Source: CAYSQW01 sp964433135 | GTDB lineage: Bacteria > Acidobacteriota > Aminicenantia > Aminicenantales > Aminicenantaceae | Direction: 5' to 3' | Assembly (NCBI GenBank): GCA_964433135.1 | Contig: CAYSQW010000032.1 | Span: 1-39,647 of the forward strand | DNA length: 39,647 bases | Part shown: positions 1-6,781 of the stretch, in pieces | How the letters are laid out: the number at the start of each line of letters is the position of its first letter | How positions within the stretch are numbered: position 1 is the stretch's first letter | The notes under the pieces: generated by a model | Seen by the model: only the letters and a program-made list of their open reading frames with translations | What the model was told of the DNA's origin: nothing | Database searches by the model: none | Program-made: the position numbers and the translations under genes

Positions 1-2
1 TT

Positions 3-353
3 TTATCGGAAGAATCACTACCTGAAGCCGTGAAGATTTCCATCCGGGCTGTTCAGGAGAAAAAGGCGGAAAACATCGTGGTGTTGGAACTAAAGGAGAT
101 TTCCTCCTTTACGGATTATTTCGTTATTGTTCAAGGAAATTCCGCGCGTCAGAATAAGGCTGTCTGCGATGGAGTGGAGCGGGCTTTGAAAGAAAAAAAG
201 ATCCGCCCCATAAGCATCGAAGGAAGGAAAAGCGCCGATTGGATCCTCATGGATTACGGCTCTTTCATCGTACATGTCTTTTCCGAGGAAACCCGCGGCT
301 ACTATGCTCTGGAAAAGCTGTGGGGAGATAGTCCTCGATTGGAAATAATCTAA
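3..353 (+). CDS. rsfS: Ribosomal silencing factor RsfS (Iojap family), 5' end probably cut by the window
   Basis: RsfS binds ribosomal protein L14 and blocks joining of the 30S and 50S subunits, which silences translation in starved cells. The protein shows the family core KKAENIVVLELKEISSFTDYF, followed by SARQNKAV and the C-terminal YGSFIVHVF and YYALEKLWGD blocks. A GTG at 30 could start a 107-residue protein. The same frame is open to the window edge, however, and the residues encoded at 18-30 (LPEAV) align with the usual first helix, so the true start probably lies upstream. It is the first gene of a plus-strand run and is separated from rlmH by 139 bp. The family call is firm; the start is not. 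Confidence 0.93.
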   Translation, partial: LSEESLPEAVKISIRAVQEKKAENIVVLELKEISSFTDYFVIVQGNSARQNKAVCDGVERALKEKKIRPISIEGRKSADWILMDYGSFIVHVFSEETRGYYALEKLWGDSPRLEII

Positions 354-406
354 AGGCTTGAACACGCTTGATTTTTGACGTGTTGAAAGAATAGCTCATA
401 AAAGGG

Positions 407-435
407 TTGACATTTTACCGGGAAATCTTTATTTT
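407..435 (+). promoter_or_regulatory. Sigma70-type promoter for rlmH-dksA-comF
   Basis: TTGACA at 407-412 is followed by a 17-bp spacer and TATTTT at 430-435. It lies in the rsfS-rlmH gap and would start transcription about 50 bases before rlmH. A short inverted repeat, AACACG at 361-366 with CGTGTT at 379-384, lies just upstream and might end the rsfS transcript, but no T tract follows it. Confidence 0.6.
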
Positions 436-492
436 TTTAGGACAATTCCGAAATTTCCGATAAACGGGGGAAAGGCTTAAGCTGGTGAAGGC

Positions 493-960
493 ATGAGATT
501 GAGGGTCATATGGCCGGGAAAAACACACAACCGTGCGCTCGGAGAACTCGTAAAGGGATATCTGGATAAGATCAATCACATGGCAAGCTGTGAACTGGTT
601 GTCAGCAGGGAAGCGAAGGGGATTTCGGAAAAGAATGCTCAGCGGATAAAAGCCATCGAAGCTGAAGAAATCGAGAAGCACCTGAGCAACGACTATCGGA
701 TCTGTTTGGATGATACGGGAAAAGAAATGGGATCGAACGAGTTTGCTCGTTTCCTGGAAAAGATCGGCATGAGTTCGGCGCGAGCGGCGACGTTTATCGT
801 GGGAGGATATCTGGGATTGGAAGACCGCCTTCTCGAAGGGGCCGATCTGCGGTTGTCGCTCTCCAAAATGACCTTTTCTCATGAACTCACCCGTGTGCTC
901 TTATGTGAGCAGATTTATAGGTCTTTGACCATCATCAAAGGTAAATCATACGCAAAATGA
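493..960 (+). CDS. rlmH: 23S rRNA pseudouridine-1915 N3-methyltransferase RlmH
   Basis: This SPOUT-class enzyme uses S-adenosylmethionine to methylate pseudouridine 1915 in helix 69 of 23S rRNA, on assembled 70S ribosomes. The length of 155 residues is normal. The knotted cofactor-binding motif FIVGGYLGLED sits around residues 102-112, and the C-terminal block LSLSKMTFSHELTRVLLCEQIYR is well conserved. The usual final PYH is replaced by SYAK, so the near-terminal histidine is missing. The ATG at 493 gives the standard N-terminus MRLRVIWPGK. Upstream pairing to the ribosome is weak (GGTGAAGGC). The last codon and stop overlap a possible ATG of the next gene, which suggests coupling. Confidence 0.93.
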   Translation: MRLRVIWPGKTHNRALGELVKGYLDKINHMASCELVVSREAKGISEKNAQRIKAIEAEEIEKHLSNDYRICLDDTGKEMGSNEFARFLEKIGMSSARAATFIVGGYLGLEDRLLEGADLRLSLSKMTFSHELTRVLLCEQIYRSLTIIKGKSYAK

Positions 961-971
961 GGGGGAAGTCA

Positions 972-1325
972 GTGAACACACAGGATCGGGAACGCTACAA
1001 AAAAAAGCTCTTGGAAAGAAAAGAAGAGATTGTCGAGCAATTGAGTGAGTTTTACAATGAAAGCAAGAATGTCGAAACCGGAGATGCTCAGGATGTCGGT
1101 GATAAAGCGGAAAGCTCCTATACCAAGGAATTCCTTTTGAGCCTTTCGGATACGGAGAGGAAACAGCTCGCCTTAATCGATGAAGCGCTGAAAAGAATAG
1201 ACGAAGATAATTACGGCTATTGTCAGCGGTGTGAAAAAGTGATTTCCAGGAAGCGGTTGACGGCGATTCCCTATGCAAGACACTGCATCGAATGCCAGCA
1301 AAAGGAAGAGGAAGAAAACACTTGA
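972..1325 (+). CDS. TraR/DksA-type zinc-finger transcription factor
   Basis: DksA-like proteins insert a coiled coil into the RNA polymerase secondary channel and modify initiation at stringent promoters, usually together with ppGpp. The protein has a predicted N-terminal coiled coil, an acidic tip with the DxxDxA pattern (DVGDKA), and a C4 zinc finger of the form CQRC-x17-CIEC. At about 117 residues it is shorter than E. coli DksA and closer to the general TraR/DksA family. Two starts are possible. ATG at 957 overlaps the rlmH stop. GTG at 972 has a GAGGGGGA ribosome site at suitable spacing and gives a more typical N-terminus, so it was chosen. It sits between rlmH and comF in one apparent operon. 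Confidence 0.85.
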   Translation: MNTQDRERYKKKLLERKEEIVEQLSEFYNESKNVETGDAQDVGDKAESSYTKEFLLSLSDTERKQLALIDEALKRIDEDNYGYCQRCEKVISRKRLTAIPYARHCIECQQKEEEENT

Positions 1326-2068
1326 TTCCTGAGCGGAGAGGAAAACTCCCCGCTATTTTCAAACTTGCCGAACTGCTTTTTTTCCCTTCCTTCTGCAAAC
1401 TTTGTTCCAGGCTTCTGGAAAATCCAGGCGAGAAAATCATCTGTCGAGACTGTTGGGAAAGTCTGCGAGGTCACTCGGATGCCGCCTGCATCTGCTGCGG
1501 CCGGTTCTTTCATGGAGATGCGTCGCCTCATCTATGCGCGGTCTGCATTGAGAATCCTCCTCCGTTCGCGTGCCATCGTTCCTGCGGCTTATATCGGGGG
1601 CGGCTGAAGGATATCATTCTGCTGTATAAATACGGAAAGCTGCGGGTTCTGGGGAAAAAACTGGCCGCGTTTGCCTTGCATGCTCTTGAAGATGCCGATG
1701 ATCTGTGGTTCGACGTTGAAATCTGCATTCCGGTTCCGCTGCATTCCCGGAGGAGGCGCGGCCGGGGATTCAATCAAGCCGAGATCATATCGCGACGGTT
1801 GGCCGCCGCCAAGGGATTTCGACACGTGAACCGCTGCCTTGTCAAAACGAAGAACCCGCCGCCGCAGACGTCATTGGACGGTGCGGCGCGCCGGCGTAAT
1901 GTGAAAGGCGCTTTCACGGTCCGTCGGCGCGAAACGGTCGAGGGCAAATCCATACTCCTGGTCGACGATGTTTATACGACGGGATCAACGATTCGAGAGT
2001 GCGCCTTGGTGCTGAAAGCGGCGGGGGCCAGAGAAGTTCGTGCCTTGACGATCGCTCAAGCCGGTTGA
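1322..2068 (+). CDS. ComF-like phosphoribosyltransferase with N-terminal double zinc finger
   Basis: The protein combines cysteine pairs (FCKLC, CRDC, CICC, LCAVC; roughly residues 25-80) with a C-terminal type I phosphoribosyltransferase domain. The PRPP-binding loop ILLVDDVYTTGSTI is intact, and the IPVPLHSRRRRGRGFNQAE block is typical of the ComF/GntX group. ComF homologues act in DNA uptake in competent bacteria, but many carriers are not known to be competent, so the role here is open. The TTG at 1322 overlaps the preceding stop and follows a GGAAGAGGAAG site, making it a better start than the ATG at 1292, which has no such site and lies inside the upstream gene. No dedicated terminator follows. 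Confidence 0.85.
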   Translation: MIPERRGKLPAIFKLAELLFFPSFCKLCSRLLENPGEKIICRDCWESLRGHSDAACICCGRFFHGDASPHLCAVCIENPPPFACHRSCGLYRGRLKDIILLYKYGKLRVLGKKLAAFALHALEDADDLWFDVEICIPVPLHSRRRRGRGFNQAEIISRRLAAAKGFRHVNRCLVKTKNPPPQTSLDGAARRRNVKGAFTVRRRETVEGKSILLVDDVYTTGSTIRECALVLKAAGAREVRALTIAQAG

Positions 2069-2103
2069 AAGAGATGTCGTATCACTTCGGTTGTGTGGAG
2101 GAT

Positions 2104-2140
2104 AAAAAAAGGCGCCCATGATGAAGAGGTCATGGACGCC
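2104..2140 (-). terminator. Rho-independent terminator of hsp20
   Basis: An 11-bp stem with one mismatch (2111-2121 with 2130-2140) and an 8-base loop is followed on the minus strand by seven T residues (2104-2110). It lies between the convergent ends of comF and hsp20 and is oriented to stop hsp20 transcription. Confidence 0.8.
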
Positions 2141-2163
2141 TTGCAGGATGCGTTGGGTCGGGC

Positions 2164-2637
2164 TTATTTTTTCGACGTGCTTTCGGATTTCTCGGCTTTC
2201 AGTATCTTGACGTTGCGGGGCTTCAGTTCGGATTTTTTCGGCATGACGATCTTGAGGATGCCGTCTTCGTGCTCGGCTTTGATTTTATCCTGGTCGATAT
2301 AGTGCGGGAGTGTGAAACTTCGCTGAAACGTCCCGTACGCCCGCTCGATGCGGTGATAATTTTCTTCCTTGGTTTCTTTTTCGAAATTCCGTTCTCCCTT
2401 AAGAGTCAGCGTGTTGTCCTCGATCCGGATTTCGATGTCGTCTTCTTTGATCCCGGGGAGCTCGGCGCAGAGGGTGAGATTGTTTTCCTTTTCGTATATG
2501 TCCACTGAAGGAGTCCACGTGCTGGAGATCAAATCTCGGTCGTCCGGCCGGGAACCGTAAGGCTCCTCGAAAAGGCGGTTCATCTTTTCCCGCAAGGTGA
2601 TCAGATCCCTGTAAGGATCCCATCTGATTATAGCCAT
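2164..2637 (-). CDS. Small heat shock protein, Hsp20/alpha-crystallin family
   Basis: Small heat shock proteins form oligomers that hold unfolding proteins for later refolding by ATP-dependent chaperones in the cytoplasm. The 157-residue protein has a variable N-terminus with RWDPYRDLITLREKMNRLF, a central alpha-crystallin domain (about residues 43-135) with ELPGIKEDDIEI and YGTFQRSFTLP, and the A-x-x-x-G-I-L-type strand at GILKIVMPK. The ATG at 2637 has a perfect AGGAGGT site seven bases upstream. A strong sigma70-type promoter precedes it and a hairpin terminator follows, so the gene is monocistronic. No CIRCE element (HrcA operator) was seen in the leader. Confidence 0.95.
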   Translation of the reverse strand: MAIIRWDPYRDLITLREKMNRLFEEPYGSRPDDRDLISSTWTPSVDIYEKENNLTLCAELPGIKEDDIEIRIEDNTLTLKGERNFEKETKEENYHRIERAYGTFQRSFTLPHYIDQDKIKAEHEDGILKIVMPKKSELKPRNVKILKAEKSESTSKK

Positions 2638-2668
2638 TTTACGACCTCCTAAATCTTAGTGTGATTAC

Positions 2669-2697
2669 AATATAATATATAAGCGTTTCATTGTCAA
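2669..2697 (-). promoter_or_regulatory. Sigma70-type promoter for hsp20
   Basis: On the minus strand, TTGACA (2692-2697), a 17-bp spacer and TATATT (2669-2674) lie ahead of an AGGAGGT ribosome site at 2644-2650. The surroundings are strongly AT-rich. The near-consensus sequence implies basal expression, not strict dependence on a heat-shock sigma factor. Confidence 0.75.
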
Positions 2698-2779
2698 GTA
2701 ATATGAATAAAAAATTACAATTCTTTTTTCGTGAAAAAATGGGAAAGCAATCGGTATCGCAGGTTTGCCTAAACGGTTC

Positions 2780-3520
2780 TTAACGGCCGGGAGGTATCTG
2801 ATTTTGCTTTCGGATACGGCGGGTGTACCCCTCGATCAGCAGCGTGATTTCGCCTTTGGGGGATTTGTTTTTTAGGCTTTTCAGCAGTTCGGAGGGAGTT
2901 CCTCTCAAATATTCCTCGTGGATTTTTGTCAGCTCGCGAGCGATAACGACCCTGCGTTCACCCAGAACTTCCTGAATCCGCAGCAGAAAAGATTCAATTT
3001 TTCTCGGGGGAAGATAGAAAACCAGCGTGGCGTTCTCCTCTTTGAGTGTGAAGAGCTGTTTTTTCACGGCGCCGGATTTAACCGGAGGAAAACCGAGAAA
3101 CAGGAAACGATCCGCGGGGAGTCCGGAAGCGGCCATGGCCGTGGTAAGCGCACAAGCCCCGGGAATGGAAATGACCCGTATATTTTTTTGCGAAGCCGCT
3201 TGAACCAGAAGAAATCCGGGGTCCGAAATTCCGGGAGTTCCGGCATCCGAAACAAGAGCGATGTCTTGCCCGGAATCGAGAGAGGCCAGAATCCCGGGGA
3301 TCTTCTCCTTTTCGCGCGGCTGATAATAGGAGAGGAGTTTTTTATGAAGCCTATATCGGTTTAAAAGCTTTCGGGTATGGCGGGTATCCTCACAAGCGAT
3401 GAAATCGACGTGCTTCAGGATCTTGAGGGCCCGGATCGAAATGTCTTCCAGATTGCCGATCGGGGTCGATACGATGTAGAGGGTGCCGGAAGACGCTGTC
3501 TCCGGAGATGGCTTCGGCAT
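2780..3520 (-). CDS. rsmI: 16S rRNA cytidine-1402 2'-O-methyltransferase RsmI
   Basis: RsmI belongs to the tetrapyrrole-methylase fold and methylates the ribose of C1402 in the ribosomal P site. The N-terminal signature GTLYIVSTPIGNLEDIS and EDTRHTRKLL, the SDAGTPGISDPG loop and the IPGACALTTAMAASGLP motif are all present. The C-terminal half has FYLPPRKI and ARELTKIHEEYLRG. At 246 residues it is somewhat shorter than common homologues (about 270-290), mainly at the C-terminus. It begins three bases after the nadE stop, so it is the last gene of the NAD-synthetase operon. No clear terminator follows before the hsp20 promoter region. Confidence 0.95.
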   Translation of the reverse strand: MPKPSPETASSGTLYIVSTPIGNLEDISIRALKILKHVDFIACEDTRHTRKLLNRYRLHKKLLSYYQPREKEKIPGILASLDSGQDIALVSDAGTPGISDPGFLLVQAASQKNIRVISIPGACALTTAMAASGLPADRFLFLGFPPVKSGAVKKQLFTLKEENATLVFYLPPRKIESFLLRIQEVLGERRVVIARELTKIHEEYLRGTPSELLKSLKNKSPKGEITLLIEGYTRRIRKQNQIPPGR

Positions 3521-3523
3521 GGG

Positions 3524-4336
3524 CTATTTATCCCAATCATACGGGTAGAGGAAATCATGGCCGACGGTTCGTTCGGATAGCTTGGCAACCGGGGGACGCG
3601 AACGCTTGAACTGGGATCCCTTGATGAGCCGGACGACTTTATCGATATGATCCGGATCGAATCCCTTATCGACAAGCGTTCTTGCGGAAAGGCGTTTATC
3701 CACAAGGTTGAAGAGGATCTCATCGATGGCGGTGTATGTCAGTCCGAGTTCCTGCTCATCGGTCTGACCCGCCCAAAAGCCGGCGGTCGGCGTCTTGGAG
3801 CGGATCTTTTCCGGAATCTCAAGGTGTTCGGCCAGCTGCCTGACTTGGGTTTTGTACAGATCTCCGATCGGCGCCAGGGCACAGGCCATGTCCCCGTAGA
3901 TAGTTCCGTATCCGAGCAGCATCTCGGTTTTATTGCTGGTGCCCAGCACGAGGGCTCGCTTTCGGACGGAATAATCGTAGAGGATAGACATTCTTTCCCG
4001 GGCCATTTTATTGCCTTTGAGAAGCCTCTCGGTCGTGGGATTCAGATTGAAATAGGCATCGACCATCGGAGCGATGTTTATTTCGATCATTTCGATCTTC
4101 AGCTTGTCTGCCAATTCCCGTGCGTCCTCCGCGTCGCCCGGGAAGCTCCTGCCGTAGGGCATGATGCAAACCGTTACGTGATCCGGTCCCAGCGCTCTTA
4201 CGGCCAAGGCGGCGATGACGGCCGAATCGAGTCCGCCGGATAAGCCGAGAATCCCGTTGGAAAGACCGGCCTTGGCGATTTCCTCACGGATAAACGTTGT
4301 GAGAATTTTTTCCGTGAAAGGTCCGTTAATCTTCAT
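3524..4336 (-). CDS. nadE: NAD+ synthetase, ATP-pyrophosphatase subunit
   Basis: NadE amidates nicotinic acid adenine dinucleotide to NAD+ using ATP and ammonia. The ATP-pyrophosphatase loop LSGGLDSAV lies near residues 30-38, and the NaAD-binding region includes LVLGTSNKTEMLLGYGTIYGD and KTPTAGFWAGQTDE. The length of 270 residues matches the stand-alone synthetase domain. An in-frame extension to 4444 exists, but the ATG at 4336 gives the natural N-terminus MKINGPFTEK and overlaps the upstream glutaminase-subunit gene by 11 bases. That tight overlap supports an ammonia-channelling two-protein complex equivalent to the fused glutamine-dependent enzyme. Confidence 0.93.
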   Translation of the reverse strand: MKINGPFTEKILTTFIREEIAKAGLSNGILGLSGGLDSAVIAALAVRALGPDHVTVCIMPYGRSFPGDAEDARELADKLKIEMIEINIAPMVDAYFNLNPTTERLLKGNKMARERMSILYDYSVRKRALVLGTSNKTEMLLGYGTIYGDMACALAPIGDLYKTQVRQLAEHLEIPEKIRSKTPTAGFWAGQTDEQELGLTYTAIDEILFNLVDKRLSARTLVDKGFDPDHIDKVVRLIKGSQFKRSRPPVAKLSERTVGHDFLYPYDWDK

Positions 4337-5174
4337 GGTCGGCGATGATCCTTTGCAGAGCGGTAAGGACGATTTCCGGTTTGTCGTCCCGCTTGTAGGT
4401 CCGGTGCCGGCGCCGGGAGCGCAGTTCCTCGAGATCAATATCACGGATAAGGAAATCCTCCTCGATCAGCGGTGCCCTGGCTATTTGATTTCCCGCGGGA
4501 TCGTAGATGAAAGATCCTCCGGCAAAAGTTTTACCGTCTTCGATCCCGACTCGATTGCAGTAAACAACATAAGAAGTTGAGAAACGGGACAGCGATTCCC
4601 CCATGAGCTCCCACATATGGGTTGTCGCGTATTCGCTGCGCTCCGTGATCCCGCGGCCGGGAGCGGCGCTGATGGCGATGATGATTTCCGCTCCTCCGGC
4701 AAACAGCAGATACCCCGCTCCCAGGTGAAGAAAATCGTAGCATATCATCATGCCGGACGGCCCGAAAGGAGAAGAAAAGGTCCGGAAATTTTTACCCTGC
4801 GCAAAAAACTTGCCCTCTTCGAACATCCCATAGGTTGGAAGAAAAACCTTCCGATGGACATGAAGGATTTTTCCCTCGGAGAAGTAGGCGGAGGCGTTGT
4901 ACAGCAAGCCCCGCTGTCTTTCTTCCACAAACCCGACGACGAATGAGAGGTTCCGGCTCAGCTCCTTGAATTTCCGGAAGTAGGGGTGTTCATGAGGATG
5001 CAGGGCGACTTCAGCGGTGAGGTCCTTCAGCGTGTATCCGGTTAAGCTGAGTTCGGGGAATACGAGGAGATCGACCTTCTCTTGGCGGGCGTTTTCGATG
5101 GATTGACAGTGTCGTTCGAAATTTTTTTTCAGGTCGCCCAAGATGGGCGCGGTTTGTGCCAGGGCGATTCGCAT
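4326..5174 (-). CDS. Carbon-nitrogen hydrolase, probable glutaminase subunit of NAD+ synthetase
   Basis: This is a nitrilase-superfamily protein of 282 residues. It shows the Glu-Lys-Cys triad: E41 in VFPELSLTGY, K109 in HRKVFLPTYGMFEEG and C145 in MMICYDFLH. In glutamine-dependent NAD+ synthetases the same domain releases ammonia from glutamine and is fused to the synthetase. Here it is separate but overlaps nadE by 11 bases, so a partner role is the simplest reading. A generic amidase is the alternative. The ATG at 5174 is certain from the conserved N-terminus MRIALAQTAPILGD, yet no ribosome-binding sequence precedes it (the bases just before it read TTTTTCCCC). A promoter ending only about a dozen bases upstream suggests a nearly leaderless mRNA. 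Confidence 0.85.
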   Translation of the reverse strand: MRIALAQTAPILGDLKKNFERHCQSIENARQEKVDLLVFPELSLTGYTLKDLTAEVALHPHEHPYFRKFKELSRNLSFVVGFVEERQRGLLYNASAYFSEGKILHVHRKVFLPTYGMFEEGKFFAQGKNFRTFSSPFGPSGMMICYDFLHLGAGYLLFAGGAEIIIAISAAPGRGITERSEYATTHMWELMGESLSRFSTSYVVYCNRVGIEDGKTFAGGSFIYDPAGNQIARAPLIEEDFLIRDIDLEELRSRRRHRTYKRDDKPEIVLTALQRIIADHED

Positions 5175-5185
5175 GGGGAAAAAGT

Positions 5186-5214
5186 AGCATAATTCCCCTT
5201 GATATGCAATTCAA
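5186..5214 (-). promoter_or_regulatory. Candidate promoter for the NAD-synthetase operon
   Basis: On the minus strand, TTGAAT (5209-5214), 17 bases and TATGCT (5186-5191) precede the glutaminase-subunit start at 5174. The predicted transcription start falls about five bases before the ATG, which would explain the absence of a ribosome-binding site. Confidence 0.45.
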
Positions 5215-5244
5215 AGCATTGGGTTCGGGCTGGGAATTTCATCA

Positions 5245-5272
5245 TTGCATAAAACGCCGGATTTATTATATA
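5245..5272 (+). promoter_or_regulatory. Candidate promoter for the DUF4388-J-TPR gene
   Basis: TTGCAT (5245-5250), a 16-bp spacer and TATATA (5267-5272) lie in an AT-rich stretch about 40 bases before the TTG start at 5312. It is divergent from the promoter of the NAD-synthetase operon. Confidence 0.4.
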
Positions 5273-5311
5273 AAGAAAAGACTGTATTACATATTGAGGA
5301 GGAAGCTCAGG

Positions 5312-6769
5312 TTGAACCGCGAACATATAGCCCTGCATCTCGAAATGATATTTTTTCAAAAAAAAACCGGAGTTCTTCATTTCCGTTACAATGAGATTCA
5401 GAAAGCCCTTTTCTTCCAGGATGGGCAGCTGATCTTTGCCAAAACCAATCAGGAATCCGAACTGTTGGGAGAAGTGCTGCATCAGTTGGGAAAGATCACC
5501 GATGATGTGCATACCAAGATCGAAGATTTTATCGAGCCCATGAAGCGAATCGGAACGATCCTGGTTCAAAAAGACGTTATCAGCAAATCAGACCTGAGTG
5601 AAGCGCTGATGCACCAGATGAGGGAAATTTCCCTGAATATATTTCCCATATTCGGAGGGGAATACAAGTTCATCGAGAAGCAAGAATTCGGATTATCGCC
5701 GTTTGATGTAAAATTGGCCCTTCCGACTTTGATTGAAGACGGGATTCGGCGGATGCGATTTCACCCCCGACTGAAAGCGATGTTTGCCGCAAAACGTCTT
5801 TTCCCCCGAAGCCGAGAATATGTTCACCGTTTAAGCCAGGATGAAAAAAAGATACTAACCGGGATCCGGTCTCAGAGGACGATGGAAGTGATTCAGGAGG
5901 AACTGGGATTTCCTCCGGAGATGTATTGGAAAAGCCTGTTCTTGATGTTCTGTTTGGGGATCGTCGGATTCGAGGAAGATCAACATCCGAAGGCAAGGCC
6001 TCAACCCAAGACCGCACCGGTTAAAGAAGAATCCGCTTCCATTGATGATAATCTCAAAGCGGTTATCGATCTTCACCAGCGGCTGGATTCTCTGAACTAC
6101 TACCAGGTGCTCGAAATCACCAATAAGGCCTCCGCGGAGGAGGTCAAACGTGCTTATTTTTCTCTGGCCCGCCAATATCATCCCGATCTCTTCGATCGCA
6201 ATCTGGCCCGTGAAACCAAGGATAAGATCGCGGATGTATTCGATCGACTTACCAAAGCTTACCGAACGCTCGGCGATGGACTGAAAAGGGAAGAGTATGA
6301 TTCCCGGCAGGGGACGGCACACGAGGGAGGGGAAAGGCATGATGCCCTGAAGCAGGCGGATATCAAGTTTCGCCAGGGGAAAACGCTTTTCAACCAAGCG
6401 CGCTACGAAGATGCCGTCGTCTACCTGGAACAGGCCGTCCGTCAAAAACCCGATCAGTCCAGTTATCATCTTTTGCTGGCGTTGGCGCATGAGAAGATAC
6501 CGGGACATGATATAAAGGCTGAAGAGAACTTTTTAAAGGCTATCAAACTGGACGCGTGGAATCCCGAGGCCTACGTGGGGATCGGAATGCTTTACAAGAA
6601 GGAAGGGATGAAGATCAAGGCCGCCAGATTCTTGAAGAAAGCCCTTGCGATCGATGACAGCCACAGGCTTGCCAAAAAGGAATTGGCCGAGATCGAAAAG
6701 CCAAAAGGAAAAAGCGCGTGGAAAGACCTGCTCAAAGGCGATTTGTTGGGAAGATCCCGTAAAAAATAG
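5312..6769 (+). CDS. DUF4388 / J-domain / TPR fusion protein
   Basis: Three parts are visible in this 485-residue cytoplasmic protein. Residues 3-100 resemble DUF4388, with KTGVLHFRYNEIQKALFFQDGQL and LLGEVL. Residues about 261-328 form a J-domain with YYQVLEIT, RAYFSLARQYHPD (HPD at 290-292) and EEYDSR. The C-terminal third has about three TPR units, including RYEDAVVYLEQAVRQKPD and AARFLKKALAIDD. J-domains stimulate Hsp70 ATPase, and DUF4388 is common in gliding and deltaproteobacterial-type regulators, but no specific role is established. The frame is open back to 5156, but TTG at 5312 has a perfect GAGGAGG site nine bases upstream and begins exactly at the DUF4388 motif, so it was chosen. 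The gene ends 12 bases from the convergent ligA stop. Confidence 0.82.
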   Translation: MNREHIALHLEMIFFQKKTGVLHFRYNEIQKALFFQDGQLIFAKTNQESELLGEVLHQLGKITDDVHTKIEDFIEPMKRIGTILVQKDVISKSDLSEALMHQMREISLNIFPIFGGEYKFIEKQEFGLSPFDVKLALPTLIEDGIRRMRFHPRLKAMFAAKRLFPRSREYVHRLSQDEKKILTGIRSQRTMEVIQEELGFPPEMYWKSLFLMFCLGIVGFEEDQHPKARPQPKTAPVKEESASIDDNLKAVIDLHQRLDSLNYYQVLEITNKASAEEVKRAYFSLARQYHPDLFDRNLARETKDKIADVFDRLTKAYRTLGDGLKREEYDSRQGTAHEGGERHDALKQADIKFRQGKTLFNQARYEDAVVYLEQAVRQKPDQSSYHLLLALAHEKIPGHDIKAEENFLKAIKLDAWNPEAYVGIGMLYKKEGMKIKAARFLKKALAIDDSHRLAKKELAEIEKPKGKSAWKDLLKGDLLGRSRKK

Positions 6770-6781
6770 TGAAGGGTGTGT

